Of a stretch of 64,000 nt of DNA, positions 33,394-43,326 are shown piece after piece. The translations under genes were made by a program, and so were the position numbers. Numbering within the stretch: position 1 is the stretch's first letter; each line of letters opens with the position of its first letter. Source of the DNA: Petunia secreta. Its lineage: Eukaryota > Streptophyta > Magnoliopsida > Solanales > Solanaceae. The notes beneath the pieces were generated by a model, which was not told where the DNA came from, ran no database searches, and was given only the letters and a program-made list of their open reading frames with translations. The stretch spans positions 10,916,501 through 10,980,500 of the forward strand of contig JARKIP010000065.1 in the NCBI GenBank assembly GCA_029990175.1, read 5' to 3'.

Positions 33394-34130
33394 TTAAAAT
33401 TCACAAGCTTCGAGAGTCACTTCTTCATCTGGATCCTTGTTGACTTGCAATATATAATCAATAACATTCCTCAAGTGTGACTCCAAAAAGGCAGGATGAA
33501 CTTCAAATAATCGAACAAACTCTGCACAAACTAGCTTTCGCATTTCTAGAGCAGGGTCACTGACAAGAAGAAACAAACCTTGAAGATATTTATCCATGGA
33601 TAGAAACAAAACTTTTGGCATCAACATTATATACTGATTCAAAGAACCCAATGAGAGCTTTCTCTGAGAGAAGCATGAGGTGACTGGAAAAGTCGGAGAA
33701 ACCTTGGAAGGAAAATAGTAATGGGATGTTCAGATAATCCAAAAATATTAGAATCAAGGAGTTGTGGGACATCCTCGCAGATCTTTGATAAGGCATCAAT
33801 GGCTCCTTCAACTCGACTTATGTCAGTATTATCTAAGCTATTGAAAAGTGCCTGTAGCAACTTTTGCCATCCAGAAACTCCGTTTATCTGAACAAGAACA
33901 CTAATGATGGTTCCAGCTGTAGACCTGGTGTGTCTATCTGCTACCCCTAGAGTAGGTAGCAGCTCTGATTTTATGCATTGTGGGTTAGCCGGAGACATGT
34001 TTTTGAATGTATTTCTCAGGTTATTTTTCAATAGCAACCTAGCTACTTGCGCAATGTCCACTGACTTCCCCATGGCATTTTGCAAAATTATGAAGCGGCA
34101 ATAAATTTTCCAATCTTTGCAATTTCCAAA
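33394..34130 (-). pseudogene. Transportin-1 (importin beta-2) fragment without introns
   Basis: The minus strand encodes an N-terminal HEAT-repeat segment of transportin-1, the karyopherin that imports M9-type cargo into the nucleus. Clear stretches are GKSVDIAQVARLLLKNNLRN, IKSELLPTLGVADRHTRSTA, IDALSKICEDVPQLLDSNIF, FLPRFLRLFQSPHASLR, LNQYIMLMPKVLFLSMDKYL, MRKLVCAEFVRLFEVHPAFL and VIDYILQVNKDPDEEV, ending LEACEF then TAA. About 240 codons run on without any intron, whereas plant transportin genes are intron-rich, so this looks copied from an RNA. A one-base frameshift near 33655 separates two frames, and both protein ends are missing. It has the same orientation as the LTR element whose 5' LTR is at 42942-43260. 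Confidence 0.83.
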
Positions 34131-34400
34131 TGGAAGTCTTTCTATATTGTCCATCTCCATTATAACCCTTATGCAGATATTATTGCGAGCAAGAAATGGA
34201 ACTCGTCGCACTATATGAAAATTCATGTTCTTGACAGTAATTAGTGCCCCGGACATAAAAAAGGTTCTTGACATTTTACCCATAATTTTAGAATTTGCTT
34301 TTTGGTTGTCCATCATGGGACTTTTATGAGTCTTATTACGCTTCAACAAGGATATACCAATAGTTTGAACACTCATTTTAACCCATTTTCTGAAAACAAC
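34131..34400 (-). other. Unassigned sequence continuous with the transportin frame
   Basis: The open minus frame continues upstream of the transportin homology to an ATG at 34376 (MSVQTIGISLLKRNKTHKSP) with no recognisable similarity. It may be retroelement or captured untranslated sequence. Confidence 0.3.
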
Positions 34401-34688
34401 TTAGTGTAATTGCAAAGATGGTTTCACAGTCCCGTAATGCTGCCCATATCGACCTCTTGTGCATACTTCCCTTTCAATTTTGTCGGGTGGACCTTCTTCC
34501 ATTGGAAGAGAATGGGCTTGAATTACAAGTAGCTTAAAGTGATATGCATAACAAGAAGTACGAATCTTTGTAAATCCCCCGCAGGCCTTGCATTGGAGCT
34601 TCTTGATTGGAAAATAATCAAAAAGATCGTCTATCATCGGGACAAAACCAAAACTCGGACTCATACTTCGCAAGCATCCGGAAAGCAT
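34401..34688 (-). CDS. Unrecognised 95-codon frame with a CxxC motif
   Basis: I do not recognise this product. It starts MLSGCLRSMSPSFGFVPMID, has CKACGGFTKIRTSCYAY with a CxxC pair, and ends PSLQLH. It is in the same orientation as the transportin fragment and lies between it and the interrupted leader ORF near 35042. It could be part of the same transduced block or a chance frame. Confidence 0.25.
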   Translation of the reverse strand: MLSGCLRSMSPSFGFVPMIDDLFDYFPIKKLQCKACGGFTKIRTSCYAYHFKLLVIQAHSLPMEEGPPDKIEREVCTRGRYGQHYGTVKPSLQLH

Positions 34689-35041
34689 AATTTAATATGT
34701 TCTTCCGACATTTTCTTTTACCCCTAGTTTCTTTGTTCCAATCCCCACAATCTTATCTCTCAAGCTAGCATTCTCTGGTATATTACAAACACCAACTATT
34801 GTGGTTATAAACTTTTTGATTATTATCTTTATGACTTAAAATTACTCCAGTTCTACTTATATTTCTCAAACCCTTTTCAAAACTCAAACTCAAATCACTT
34901 GTTTGAAGATTGGAAAGGGTTGATGAGTCAGCCAAAGAATAAGATAACGGAGTGGTGTTACCTAAAAGATGTACGTATCATGAATTGATTTGTATACCCG
35001 ATTGCAACTCCTTATCTAGACCAAGCCCTTTGATGTCCACT

Positions 35042-35202
35042 CTAATAATTCGGACTATACCTCAGGTAATTGGATTTCAGGAGTTCATCAATTTTTTTCT
35101 TCTCTATCAACTTTGATCCTTCCCCTAAAATCTTGGGTTTCATTGTAAAAGTACCGCTCTTGCGCAGATTTACCTCACCATCAAGAATGATTCCAAGCTT
35201 CT
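35042..35202 (-). pseudogene. 3' part of a small ORF split by the CRM-like insertion
   Basis: The minus strand reads LGIILDGEVNLRKSGTFTM and further to YLRYSPNY, then TAG. Across the 7.5-kb CRM-like element, sequence at 42750-42899 reads MSEETLIQEFAK, a stop, then MEGHIPYSRVQMLAKFDK and further to LDQLIEK in a compatible frame. The two halves appear to be one short ORF directly after the leader of the LTR element at 42942-43260. I do not recognise the protein. Confidence 0.45.
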
Positions 35203-35829
35203 TGATAAGAATCAAACGCGGAAAAAGTAAAAGGATAAGAACGAGACGTAACTCGATCTCTAATCCCAAGTAGCAACGGAGAACTTGTTTCGTTACACCC
35301 TGAGAGAAGGACAAGAACACCTACGCTAGGCAACTACCCTCGAGCTAACGTGAGCACGCAAGTAGAATGGTCGGGGGGGGGGGGGGGAAGGAAGTCATCT
35401 AGATCCGCTAGAAGAACAACAAGTCCCATCAAAAGATTTCATTCAATACCAAAGAGCTATACTCAAGTTCAATATTCATCAATCATAAACTAAGTTCAAA
35501 ATAGGCTAAGCATGGCTATTTATAGTGTTTCCCAAGCTTGCACAATGACTAAAATACCCTTACTGATAAGGTTCACAAAATAGGCCACGTAGGGCAAAAT
35601 GGTAAAAGAAACATAGTCTTCACAGCTGGGAGGGGCGCCCGGGCTAGGCAGGGCGCCTGGCTCTGCTGTGCCTCCTTCTTTCTTAGGTGTGAGGCCTAGT
35701 GAGATCAGTCGGAATGGCTTCCAATCGCTTCCTTCTTCTAGGCCTCTCTTCACCAAGTGTAAGTGAACTCCTTGGATCTCCTTAGCTTGGCTCTGTGTGA
35801 AGGGTCTTGTGGGGGTTTGGGTCTTATCA
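35203..35829 (-). repeat. CRM-like element 3' LTR (627 bp)
   Basis: It is 160 bp shorter than the 5' LTR, mainly because it holds two copies of the GGCG-N3-CGCC type motif (35631-35665) where the 5' LTR has about eight. A 15-base G run is at 35373-35387 and TATAAATA (element strand) at 35517-35524. Confidence 0.9.
35517..35524 (-). promoter_or_regulatory. TATA box in the CRM-like 3' LTR
   Basis: TATAAATA on the element strand; the same motif is at 42282-42289 in the 5' LTR. Confidence 0.65.
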
Positions 35830-38800
35830 TCCTCCCCTTCTTGAGAGAATTTCATCCTCGAAATTGAAGCATCATTCACGACCTCTTCATCACCTACATC
35901 CAAAGGGACCAAGTCACAAACATTAAATGTATTAGAAACTTGATACTCACTTGGCAAGTCGACCACATAGGCGTTGTTGTTTATCTTGATATGCACTTGG
36001 AATGGGCCATCTCCACGAGGTGCCAACTTCCCTTTCCTAAGGTTTGGAAACCTTTCTTTCCGGAAGTGCACCCACACATAGTCACCCTTCTTGAGTTCCA
36101 CCTTCTTGCGTCCCTTGTTTTTCTTGGAGGCTACCTTTGCATAGGCTTCCTCCAAATTCTTCTTCGCCTTAGCATGTAGCTCCATCAAAGCCTTGGCTCT
36201 AGCTTTACCTTCAAATTTAACAACCATTTCCCTTGGCAAAGGGGTTAGATCAAGGGGAATCAAGGGGTTAAAACCGTAGACGCACTCAAAGGGAGTCATG
36301 CCAATCATGCTATGCAATGTACGATTATAGGCAAACTCCATAAGAGGCAAACGATCAATCCAAGTCCCAGCCTTACCTCGGGTCATGGCTCTAAGAAGAG
36401 CACCCAAAGTTCGGTTTACCACCTCGGTTTGCCCATCCGTTTGTGGGTGGTGGGACGTGGAGAACAAAAGCTTGGTGCCTAAAGCACCCCATAAACTCCT
36501 CCAAAATGGCTTAGGAACTTGGTGTCCCTATCACTTACTATGGTTTGAGGCACACCATGCAACTTCAAAACATTATCAATAAACAAAGTAGCAACATGTT
36601 GTGCATCATCACATTTTTTACATGGAATGAAGTGAGCCATTTTGGAGAACCTATCCACAACAACATAAATGCTATCATGGCCCCCCCTAGTCTTAGGTAA
36701 TCCCATAACAAAGTCCATTGAGATATTCAACCACGGACTAGTAGGTACGGGGAGAGGGGTATACAACCCATGGGGGTGGGCTTTAGATTTAGCACGCTTG
36801 CACTCAAGGCAATTGGTGCAAAACTTTTCAACTTGCACCCCCATCTTTGGCCAATGAAATTGTTCTTTAAGAATAGCCAAAGTCTTTCTTGTGCCAAAGT
36901 GACCCATGAGTCCCCCACAATGTGCCTCGTGCACAAGCAACTCCCTCCATGAGGACTCGGGTATGCACACTCTACCATTTTTGAAGATATATCCATTAAC
37001 CCATTGGTATTTCTCAACTCTCTCCCCTTTTTCTAGAGCGTCATGGACACTCTTTAGCTTTGGGTCATGAGCATACATCAATTTAATGCTCTCAAAACTC
37101 ATGAGCTTAGAGGTGAGAGTGGTGGCTAGAGCAAACTTCCTCGAAAGTGCATCCGCCACAACATTGTCTTTCCCTTTCTTGTATTGGATAACATAGGGAA
37201 AAGACTCAATGAATTCAACCCACTTGGCATGCCTCTTGTTTAGCTTCTCTTGGCCTCTTAGATGCTTGAGTGACTCATGGTCACTCTTGATTACAAATTC
37301 TCGAGGCCAAAGGTAGTGTTGCCAATGGGCAAGGGCTCTCACAAGGGCATACAACTCCTTGTCACACGTAGAGTAATTCAAGGAGGCCCCTTTCAATTTC
37401 TCACTAAAGTAGGCGATGGGTTTGCCATCTTACATTAAAACACCACCAATTCCCACCCCCGAGGCATCACATTCAACCTCAAATACCTTTCCGAAGTCGG
37501 GCAATTGCAATAGAGGGGCGGTACTCAACCTACTTTTCAATTCTTGGAAGGCCTTTTCTTGAGGCTCTCCCCAAACAAAAGGTTGGTCCTTCTTCACCAA
37601 TTCGGTGAGTGGAGCGGCAATGGAGCTAAAGTCTTTCACAAAGCGTCTATAAAAACTAGAAAGACCATGAAAGCTCCTCACTTGAGTCACGGTAGTAGGA
37701 GTAGGCCAATCACGTATGGCCTCTACCTTAGACTCATCCACCTCCACTCCTTGGGCACTCACAACAAACCCAAGGAAGACTACCTTCTCAACACCAAAAG
37801 CACACTTTTTAAAATTAGCATAGAGCTTTTCGGCTCTCAATATTTCAAGCACTTGCCTAAGGTGATCAACATGGTCGTCTATTGATTTGCTATAGATCAA
37901 TATATCGTCAAAGTAGACGACCACAAACTTGTTGATGAATGGCTTTAGAACATGGTTCATTAGCCTCATGAAAGTACTAGGTGCGTTGGATAGCCCAAAG
38001 GGCATCACCAACTATTCATAGAGACCAAACTTGGTCTTGAATACGGTTTTCCATTCATCCCCGGATTTCATCCGGATTTGATGGTAGCCGGACCTAAGGT
38101 CTATTTTCCTAAACACACATGAACCACTTAATTCATCTAACATATCATCAAGTCGGGGAATGGGATGACGGTACTTTACCGTTATTTTGTTCACCGCCCG
38201 ACAATCAACACACATTCTCCAAGTGCCGTCCTTTTTGGGAACAGGGATCACGGGTACGGCACAAGGACTCAAGCTCTCCCTCACCAAGTCTTTAGTGAGC
38301 AATTCATCAACTTGCTTTTGCAATTCTCTTGTATCCTCCGGATTGCTCCTATAAGCCGGCTTGTTTGGGATTTGGGATCCCGGGACAAAGTCGATTTGGT
38401 GTTCAATACCCCTCAATGGAGGTAATCCATCCGGCATCTCATCCGGGAACATGTCCTCAAAATCCTTCAAGACATTCTCAAACACACCACGCAAAGGGTT
38501 AGTCGAAAAATCACAATTAGAGTAAAGGATCATACCTTTGTGCACTGGGCATAGGAGAAACTTGGTGCCATCATTTCCTCTTAGGATCTCGCCCGGTTGC
38601 ATCATGGCACATATGCCACCGGTAGAAGAAGAAGGTGGGATTGCCACCATGCTTTTGGACAAAGGGCTAGTCTCAATGATTGACTTAGCCTTTGCCTCCT
38701 CCCTCAACTCCCTCATCCGATTGTAGTCATCACTCACTTGTTTGGGAGTTAGGGGCTTCAACACAAATTTTCTTCCTTCATGTTGGAGCTTGTAAGTGTT

Positions 38801-39154
38801 GACACGACCATCATGAACCGCTTGTCGATCAAATTGCCAAGGCCTTCCAAAGAGAAGGTGGCAAGCTTGCATGGGCACCACGTTGAACAAGTGTTCATCC
38901 ACATAACTACCCATTTTAAACTTGATCATTGCTTGCTTCACTACCTTTAGCTCCCCACATTCACTAAGCCATTGCAATCCATATGGCTTGGGGTGTTTCA
39001 CGGTAGGCAATTTCAATTGGGCTATAAGTGATTGACTCACAACATTAGCACAACTTCCCGAGTCAATGATCATAGAGCATACAACACCCTTGACACGACA
39101 CCTAGCATGAAAAAGATTTTCTCTTTGCAAGGTTTTGCTATCCTCCACAATCAT
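35520..39154 (-). pseudogene. CRM-like pol: protease, RT, RNase H, integrase with CR-type tail
   Basis: The order on the minus strand is protease (MIIDSGSCANVVS, DSG near 39060), RT (WRMCVDCRAVNKITVKYRHP; catalytic YFDDILIYSKS near 37910), RNase H (ECDASGVGIGGVLM; later KDNVVADALSR), then integrase with an H/H/C/C finger (HEAHCGGLMGH, then CTNCLECKRAK) and DDE residues (MDFVMGLP, SDRDTKF, then HHPQTDGQTEVVNRT). The C-terminus has the chromovirus pattern SNTFNVCDLVP then SRMKFSQEGEDD, and runs into the LTR. Breaks: TAG after FGLYE (38012-38014), TAA after GVLM (37430-37432) and a one-base loss in an A/T run at about 36503-36506 that displaces the last integrase acidic block. Gag and pol share one frame, separated only by two stops near 39192 and 39160. 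Confidence 0.92.
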
Positions 39155-39193
39155 AGCTCCTTAGCTCCTCCTCACAACTAGAAAAGTATGAGG

Positions 39194-40750
39194 TTACTCA
39201 TCCTCCACTGTGTCATCTTGACCATCCTCCTCTACTCCCTCATCTCCCTCTACTCCCTCATCTTCCTCCGGTTCACTCTCTTGTTCATAAGCATTATCAC
39301 CAACAACAACCATGGTCCTTTTCGTAGGACACTCCTTAGCAAAGTGTCCATACCCCTTGCATTTGTGACATTGAATTGAAGAAGAAGTAGGAGTATTCAA
39401 TTGGGTTTTAGAATTACCTCCAACATTGGGTATGTACTTCTCAAACGGCTTCTTCACTTCTTTGCTAGCACTTGCTCCACTAGGGCCACTTGCATTTGTG
39501 AATCTTGCATTGGGAGTAGGATTTTTCCAATCCTTTGGCTTGTTCATGGAAGTAGAAGTGTTGGACTTGTAACGGTTGGACTTCTCAATATTAAGCCATT
39601 GCTCGGCTTGTATAGCGGCATCAAGGACTTCTTGAAGTGAAAGATAAGCATGCAATCTCAATTGTGAAGCTATACCATAGCTCAAACCATTCTTGAAACG
39701 GATCACGGCTTGCTCCTCATCTTCGGTGTCCATATCCAAGGCCATTCGAGTCTTTTCAAACTCATCATAATACTCATGCACCGTCTTGACACCTTGCTTT
39801 AACTCATAGAGCTTCTTGAGTTGCTCTTGACGATACCGAGGAGTGATGTACTTGATACTCATGAGACCCTTCAAATCATTCCAACCCACATTCACGGGGA
39901 TTCCCGCTCTCCTCCTTGATCTCTTGACGGATTCCCACCAAGTAGATGCATAGGATTCAAAGGATGAAATAGCATAAGTGCCTCTCTTCTCATCGGTCAT
40001 CTCATTTGTGTCAAACAATCTTTCCATGAGTAGCACCCATTCAATATAAGCCTCCGGATCACAATTCCCTTTAAAGATGGGAAGATTGAGCTTCACACTA
40101 TTAAGGTTGGTAGTATCACGACCTCCGCGGAAAGGCTCCGGTTGGCCCCCATAGTGATCTTCATAACCACCATACTCCCTTCTAGCATTCCCACCAACAT
40201 ACCCCATAGGTGGCCCTCGACCTCGGCCCCTACCTCTATCCATATTTCGACCCCAATTCATACCTCGCCTCGATTGAAAGTGATCATCAAACCCAAACAT
40301 ATCATCACCATAATCGGCTTCCTCCCCTTCTTGAGCTTCATCGACTTGCTCAAGAGGTTGCACATTTCGGATGGGTCTTGGTAGTGGAATGTTTCTTGGG
40401 GGGTTATCCAAGATACGGGGAATGCCCGTTCGTTGGGTATTGCCCAACACTTGATCAATTCTCTCTCGATCATCCTTTACCCATTGTTGATTGAGCAATT
40501 CAATAACATGGCTAACTTGCTCCAGGGTAAAGTTAGGACTACTTGAGCCTTCAACTTGGACACTCGAGGTCCCTTTCTCAACTTGGACACTCGGGGTCCC
40601 TTTCTCCGATTGGACATTGGAAGTCCCTTGCTCAACTAGGCCACTAGAGTTCACCCTCTCAACGCTTTCAATCCTCAAGTTCATACTATCCAATTTGGCA
40701 AGGATAGTAGCAAGGCCACTCTTAGCAAAATCTTCTCCTTCGGTAGACAT
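39194..40750 (-). CDS. CRM-like gag with CCHC zinc knuckle
   Basis: I chose the ATG at 40750-40748 (MSTEGEDFAKSGLATIL). The frame is open upstream to 40888, but that part is leader-like. The product has an N-terminal coiled region, an acidic and Arg/Gly-rich stretch (MDRGRGRGRGPPMGY), the retrotransposon gag core (LNLPIFKGNCDPEAYIEWVL, ERLFDTNEMTDEKRG, later KKLYELKQGVKTVHEYYDEF) and a CX2CX4HX4C knuckle (CHKCKGYGHFAKEC) before an acidic tail. It forms the virus-like particle and binds element RNA. It ends at a TAA at 39194-39192; pol continues in the same frame after a second stop, so gag and pol were probably one ORF. Confidence 0.88.
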   Translation of the reverse strand: MSTEGEDFAKSGLATILAKLDSMNLRIESVERVNSSGLVEQGTSNVQSEKGTPSVQVEKGTSSVQVEGSSSPNFTLEQVSHVIELLNQQWVKDDRERIDQVLGNTQRTGIPRILDNPPRNIPLPRPIRNVQPLEQVDEAQEGEEADYGDDMFGFDDHFQSRRGMNWGRNMDRGRGRGRGPPMGYVGGNARREYGGYEDHYGGQPEPFRGGRDTTNLNSVKLNLPIFKGNCDPEAYIEWVLLMERLFDTNEMTDEKRGTYAISSFESYASTWWESVKRSRRRAGIPVNVGWNDLKGLMSIKYITPRYRQEQLKKLYELKQGVKTVHEYYDEFEKTRMALDMDTEDEEQAVIRFKNGLSYGIASQLRLHAYLSLQEVLDAAIQAEQWLNIEKSNRYKSNTSTSMNKPKDWKNPTPNARFTNASGPSGASASKEVKKPFEKYIPNVGGNSKTQLNTPTSSSIQCHKCKGYGHFAKECPTKRTMVVVGDNAYEQESEPEEDEGVEGDEGVEEDGQDDTVEDE

Positions 40751-41160
40751 TGTACCTACACAAGTAACAAACGTTAGCAAAATAACCTCACACACTCCCT
40801 CACTTGTGTTCACTCGGTTCACTCGTTTAGTGGTGGTGGATATTTCACTCGACTTGTAGTCCAAGAGCTTCACGTAGATGAATATCAATCCCTCAACTCA
40901 ACCAAACTATTCACAAGTCAAGCACACTCTGGGGTGAGTGGAGTTAATGGGACTCAATGAACGCTAGGCACTTTGAAGTGAGGACTTGAGTTAAAAGATT
41001 CTACGTTTCTGCTTAGAATTCTACTCTCCTATCTAGGCACGAGTTACCTAAAAGCAATTAAAAGGGCTAGTACTAATTAAGTAGAATGGTTACTTAAAGT
41101 AGTACTAACTAGATGTTATGCAATCAAACAAATGGGCAAACTTATGAAAATCTACCCAAA

Positions 41161-41290
41161 ACAACACCTTCAGCAGTCAGGTGGGGCGCCTGGATCTCAG
41201 GAGGGGCGCCCAGGTGTGCAGGCAATCAGGCGGGGCGCCTGGGTCCAATGCAGAGAGTTGGCTAGGCGGGGTGCCTGGCCTGAAGCACTT
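41161..41290. repeat. Dyad array in the CRM-like leader
   Basis: Four spaced copies of AGGCGGGGCGCCTGG-like sequence occur (near 41181, 41202, 41231 and 41262), each with GGCG/CGCC arms around three G. The same motif fills the LTRs. Confidence 0.8.
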
Positions 41291-41947
41291 CCCAATTCGT
41301 TTCAAACTTGTTTCAAGTCGATTTCCAAACCTCCAATCCGGTGTTTTCAACTTGTTTTCACAATCCAATGATACCCAAAGTTGTTTTTGATCTTCCTTAC
41401 CAAAACCCAATCAAATTTATATCCAAACAATCAATCAATTCAAGATTCAAGTCAAGACACTCAAGAACACAAGGGTTTATCAAAAGGGTTTCAACAAGGA
41501 TTGTGATTCATCAAAATTGGTGTTAGGCATGTTCAAATCCCACAAAATTGGTACCAAATCGTTTGTTTTTCAGTGAAGATCAATCCCCAATATCAAGCTA
41601 ACAATCAAACATCCATTCAACCCAAGAATCAAGCCAAAATCATCATGAACAAGGTTTAGCAAGGGTTTAAGGGAGTTTTGGGGTTTCAATTATTCAACTT
41701 CACCAATCCAAGTGTTTTTGGTACCCAAACAACTGGAATTAAACCACGATCAAGAATCTATAACACCCATATCATGAATCCAATAAACCAACAAATTACA
41801 CCAAATTTTTGGATTTTCGAATTTTCAATTTTTTTTTTTTTGTGTTTTTCTTCTTTCAATAACAACAACAAGAAAAACTAAAGTAGAAACTAACCTAGGC
41901 ACGAAGAATCAAGGGTCGGGGGTTCGTAGAAACGATACCCGAACCTT

Positions 41948-41959
41948 GCTCTGCTACCA
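41948..41959 (-). other. Primer-binding site of the CRM-like element
   Basis: TGGTAGCAGAGC on the element strand has one difference from the initiator tRNA-Met site. AAGG follows it, as in elements A and B. Confidence 0.82.
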
Positions 41960-41962
41960 AAC

Positions 41963-42749
41963 TGATAAGAATCAAATGCGGAAAAAGTAAAAGGATAAGA
42001 ACGAGACGTAACTCGATCTCTAATCCCAAGTAGCAACGGAGAAAACTTGTTCGTTACACCCCGAGAGAAGGACAAGAACACCTACGCTAGGCAACTACCC
42101 TCGAGCTAACGTGGGCACGCAAGTAGAATGGTCGGGGGGGGGGGGGGAGGGAAAGGAAGTCATCTAGATCCGCTAGAAGAACAACAAGTCCCATCAAAAG
42201 GTTTCAATCAATACCAAAGAGCTATGCTCAAGTTCAATATTCATCAATCATAAACTAAGTTCAAAATAGGCTGAGCATGGCTATTTATAGTATTTCCTAA
42301 ACTTGCACAATGACTAAAATACCCTTACTAATAAGGTTCACAAAATAGGCCACGTAGGGCAAAATGGTAAAAAAAACATAGTCTTCACAGCTGGGAGGGG
42401 CGCCTGGGATTGGGAGGGGCGCCTGGATTGAGTAGCAGCTGGGCGCCCCAAGCTGGGAGGGGCGCCTGGGTCAGGAGGGGCGCCTGGCTAGGCGAGCGCC
42501 TGGGTATTGGCGCCTGGCTGGGCGGCCCGCCTATGCATTTTGGACCTTCATGAAGCGTGTTGGCCAGGCGGGGCGCCTGGCTCTGCTGTGCCTCCTTCTT
42601 CCTTAGGCGTGAGGCCTAGTGAGATCACCCGGAATGGCTTCCAATCGCTTCCTTCTTCTAGGCCTCTCTTTACCAAGTGTAAGTGAACTCCTTGGATCTC
42701 CTTAGCTTTGCTCCGTGTGAAGGGTCTTGTGGGGGTTTGGGTCTTATCA
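41963..42749 (-). repeat. CRM-like element 5' LTR (787 bp)
   Basis: It matches the 3' LTR apart from an expanded dyad array at about 42391-42580. A 14-base G run is at 42134-42147 and TATAAATA (element strand) at 42282-42289. Confidence 0.9.
42391..42580. repeat. Expanded GGCG-N3-CGCC dyad array in the CRM-like 5' LTR
   Basis: About eight or nine copies of GGGGCGCCTGG and relatives lie in 190 bp, in both orientations (for example TGGGCGCCCC). The full form is CCAGGCG-GGG-CGCCTGG. The 3' LTR has two copies. Confidence 0.85.
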
Positions 42750-42941
42750 CTTTTCTATAAGTTGGTCCAATGGTAGGATATTATTGTCCAAACTTCTGTT
42801 TATTTTATCAAATTTTGCTAGCATTTGAACCCTAGAATATGGAATGTGACCTTCCATTCACTTTGCAAATTCTTGAATTAGGGTTTCTTCTGACATGGTT
42901 GTCAACTTCAAAAGGTGTCAAGATAAGGCTATGATACCACT

Positions 42942-43260
42942 TGTAATATACTCAAGCATTCAGCGGGAAATAAGAGAAAATGGTGTTCTATTGATACTCA
43001 ACATAAAAGAAACAATTACAGATATTCAGTAAGGAAAGTAGAGAAAGAAAAAGGGAAGAGGAGAGCAGGAGAAATAAGAGAGAGGAAGGATTTAGAGAGA
43101 GAGAGAGAGTGAGTGAGGGATAAGGAAATGTTCTTCTAATTTTTTGGTTATCCTTTCGCTTGGCTTATTCTTCCCTATATACTAATGATATAGTTAATCA
43201 CTATAATAACCACCCAACTAAAATAACTTGATTCTTAACCACCTTTCTCCATTCATTACA
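42942..43260 (-). repeat. LTR of a further retrotransposon (element E), with primer site
   Basis: The 319-bp segment starts TGTAAT and ends ATTACA in element orientation. It is followed (42927-42939) by TGGTATCATAGCC, close to the tRNA-iMet primer site. A GA-rich microsatellite lies near 43083-43111. It sits between the D2 gag remnant and the D2 primer site, so element E inserted in D2. No second copy of this LTR was found on the left, so the other end is lost or unrecognised. Confidence 0.62.
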
Positions 43261-43326
43261 CCGCATGGTCCTGCTTTTCCTTCGTAAGAACCTACAATTG
43301 CCTGGGACTTATGGTGGGCGCCAAAC

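Larger units (their letters stand above)
35203..42749 (-). mobile_element. CRM-like Ty3/gypsy chromovirus, gag and pol broken
   Basis: LTRs at 35203-35829 and 41963-42749 start TGATAAGA and end TCTTATCA in element orientation. The primer site TGGTAGCAGAGC (41948-41959, one mismatch to the tRNA-iMet site) and the polypurine tract AAGAAGGGGAGGA are in place. The flanks are CTTCT and CTTTT (4 of 5), a likely target duplication. Gag (to 40750) and pol (39154 to 35520) are in the standard gag-PR-RT-RH-IN order. The integrase frame reads across the polypurine tract and about 310 bases into the 3' LTR, a hallmark of the CRM clade, whose members favour centromeres. It is inserted in the LTR element at 42942-43260, itself within D2. 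Confidence 0.9.

Noticed and set aside
43083..43111. GA microsatellite as an independent feature
   Set aside because: It is an ordinary part of the 319-bp LTR at 42942-43260 and is mentioned there.
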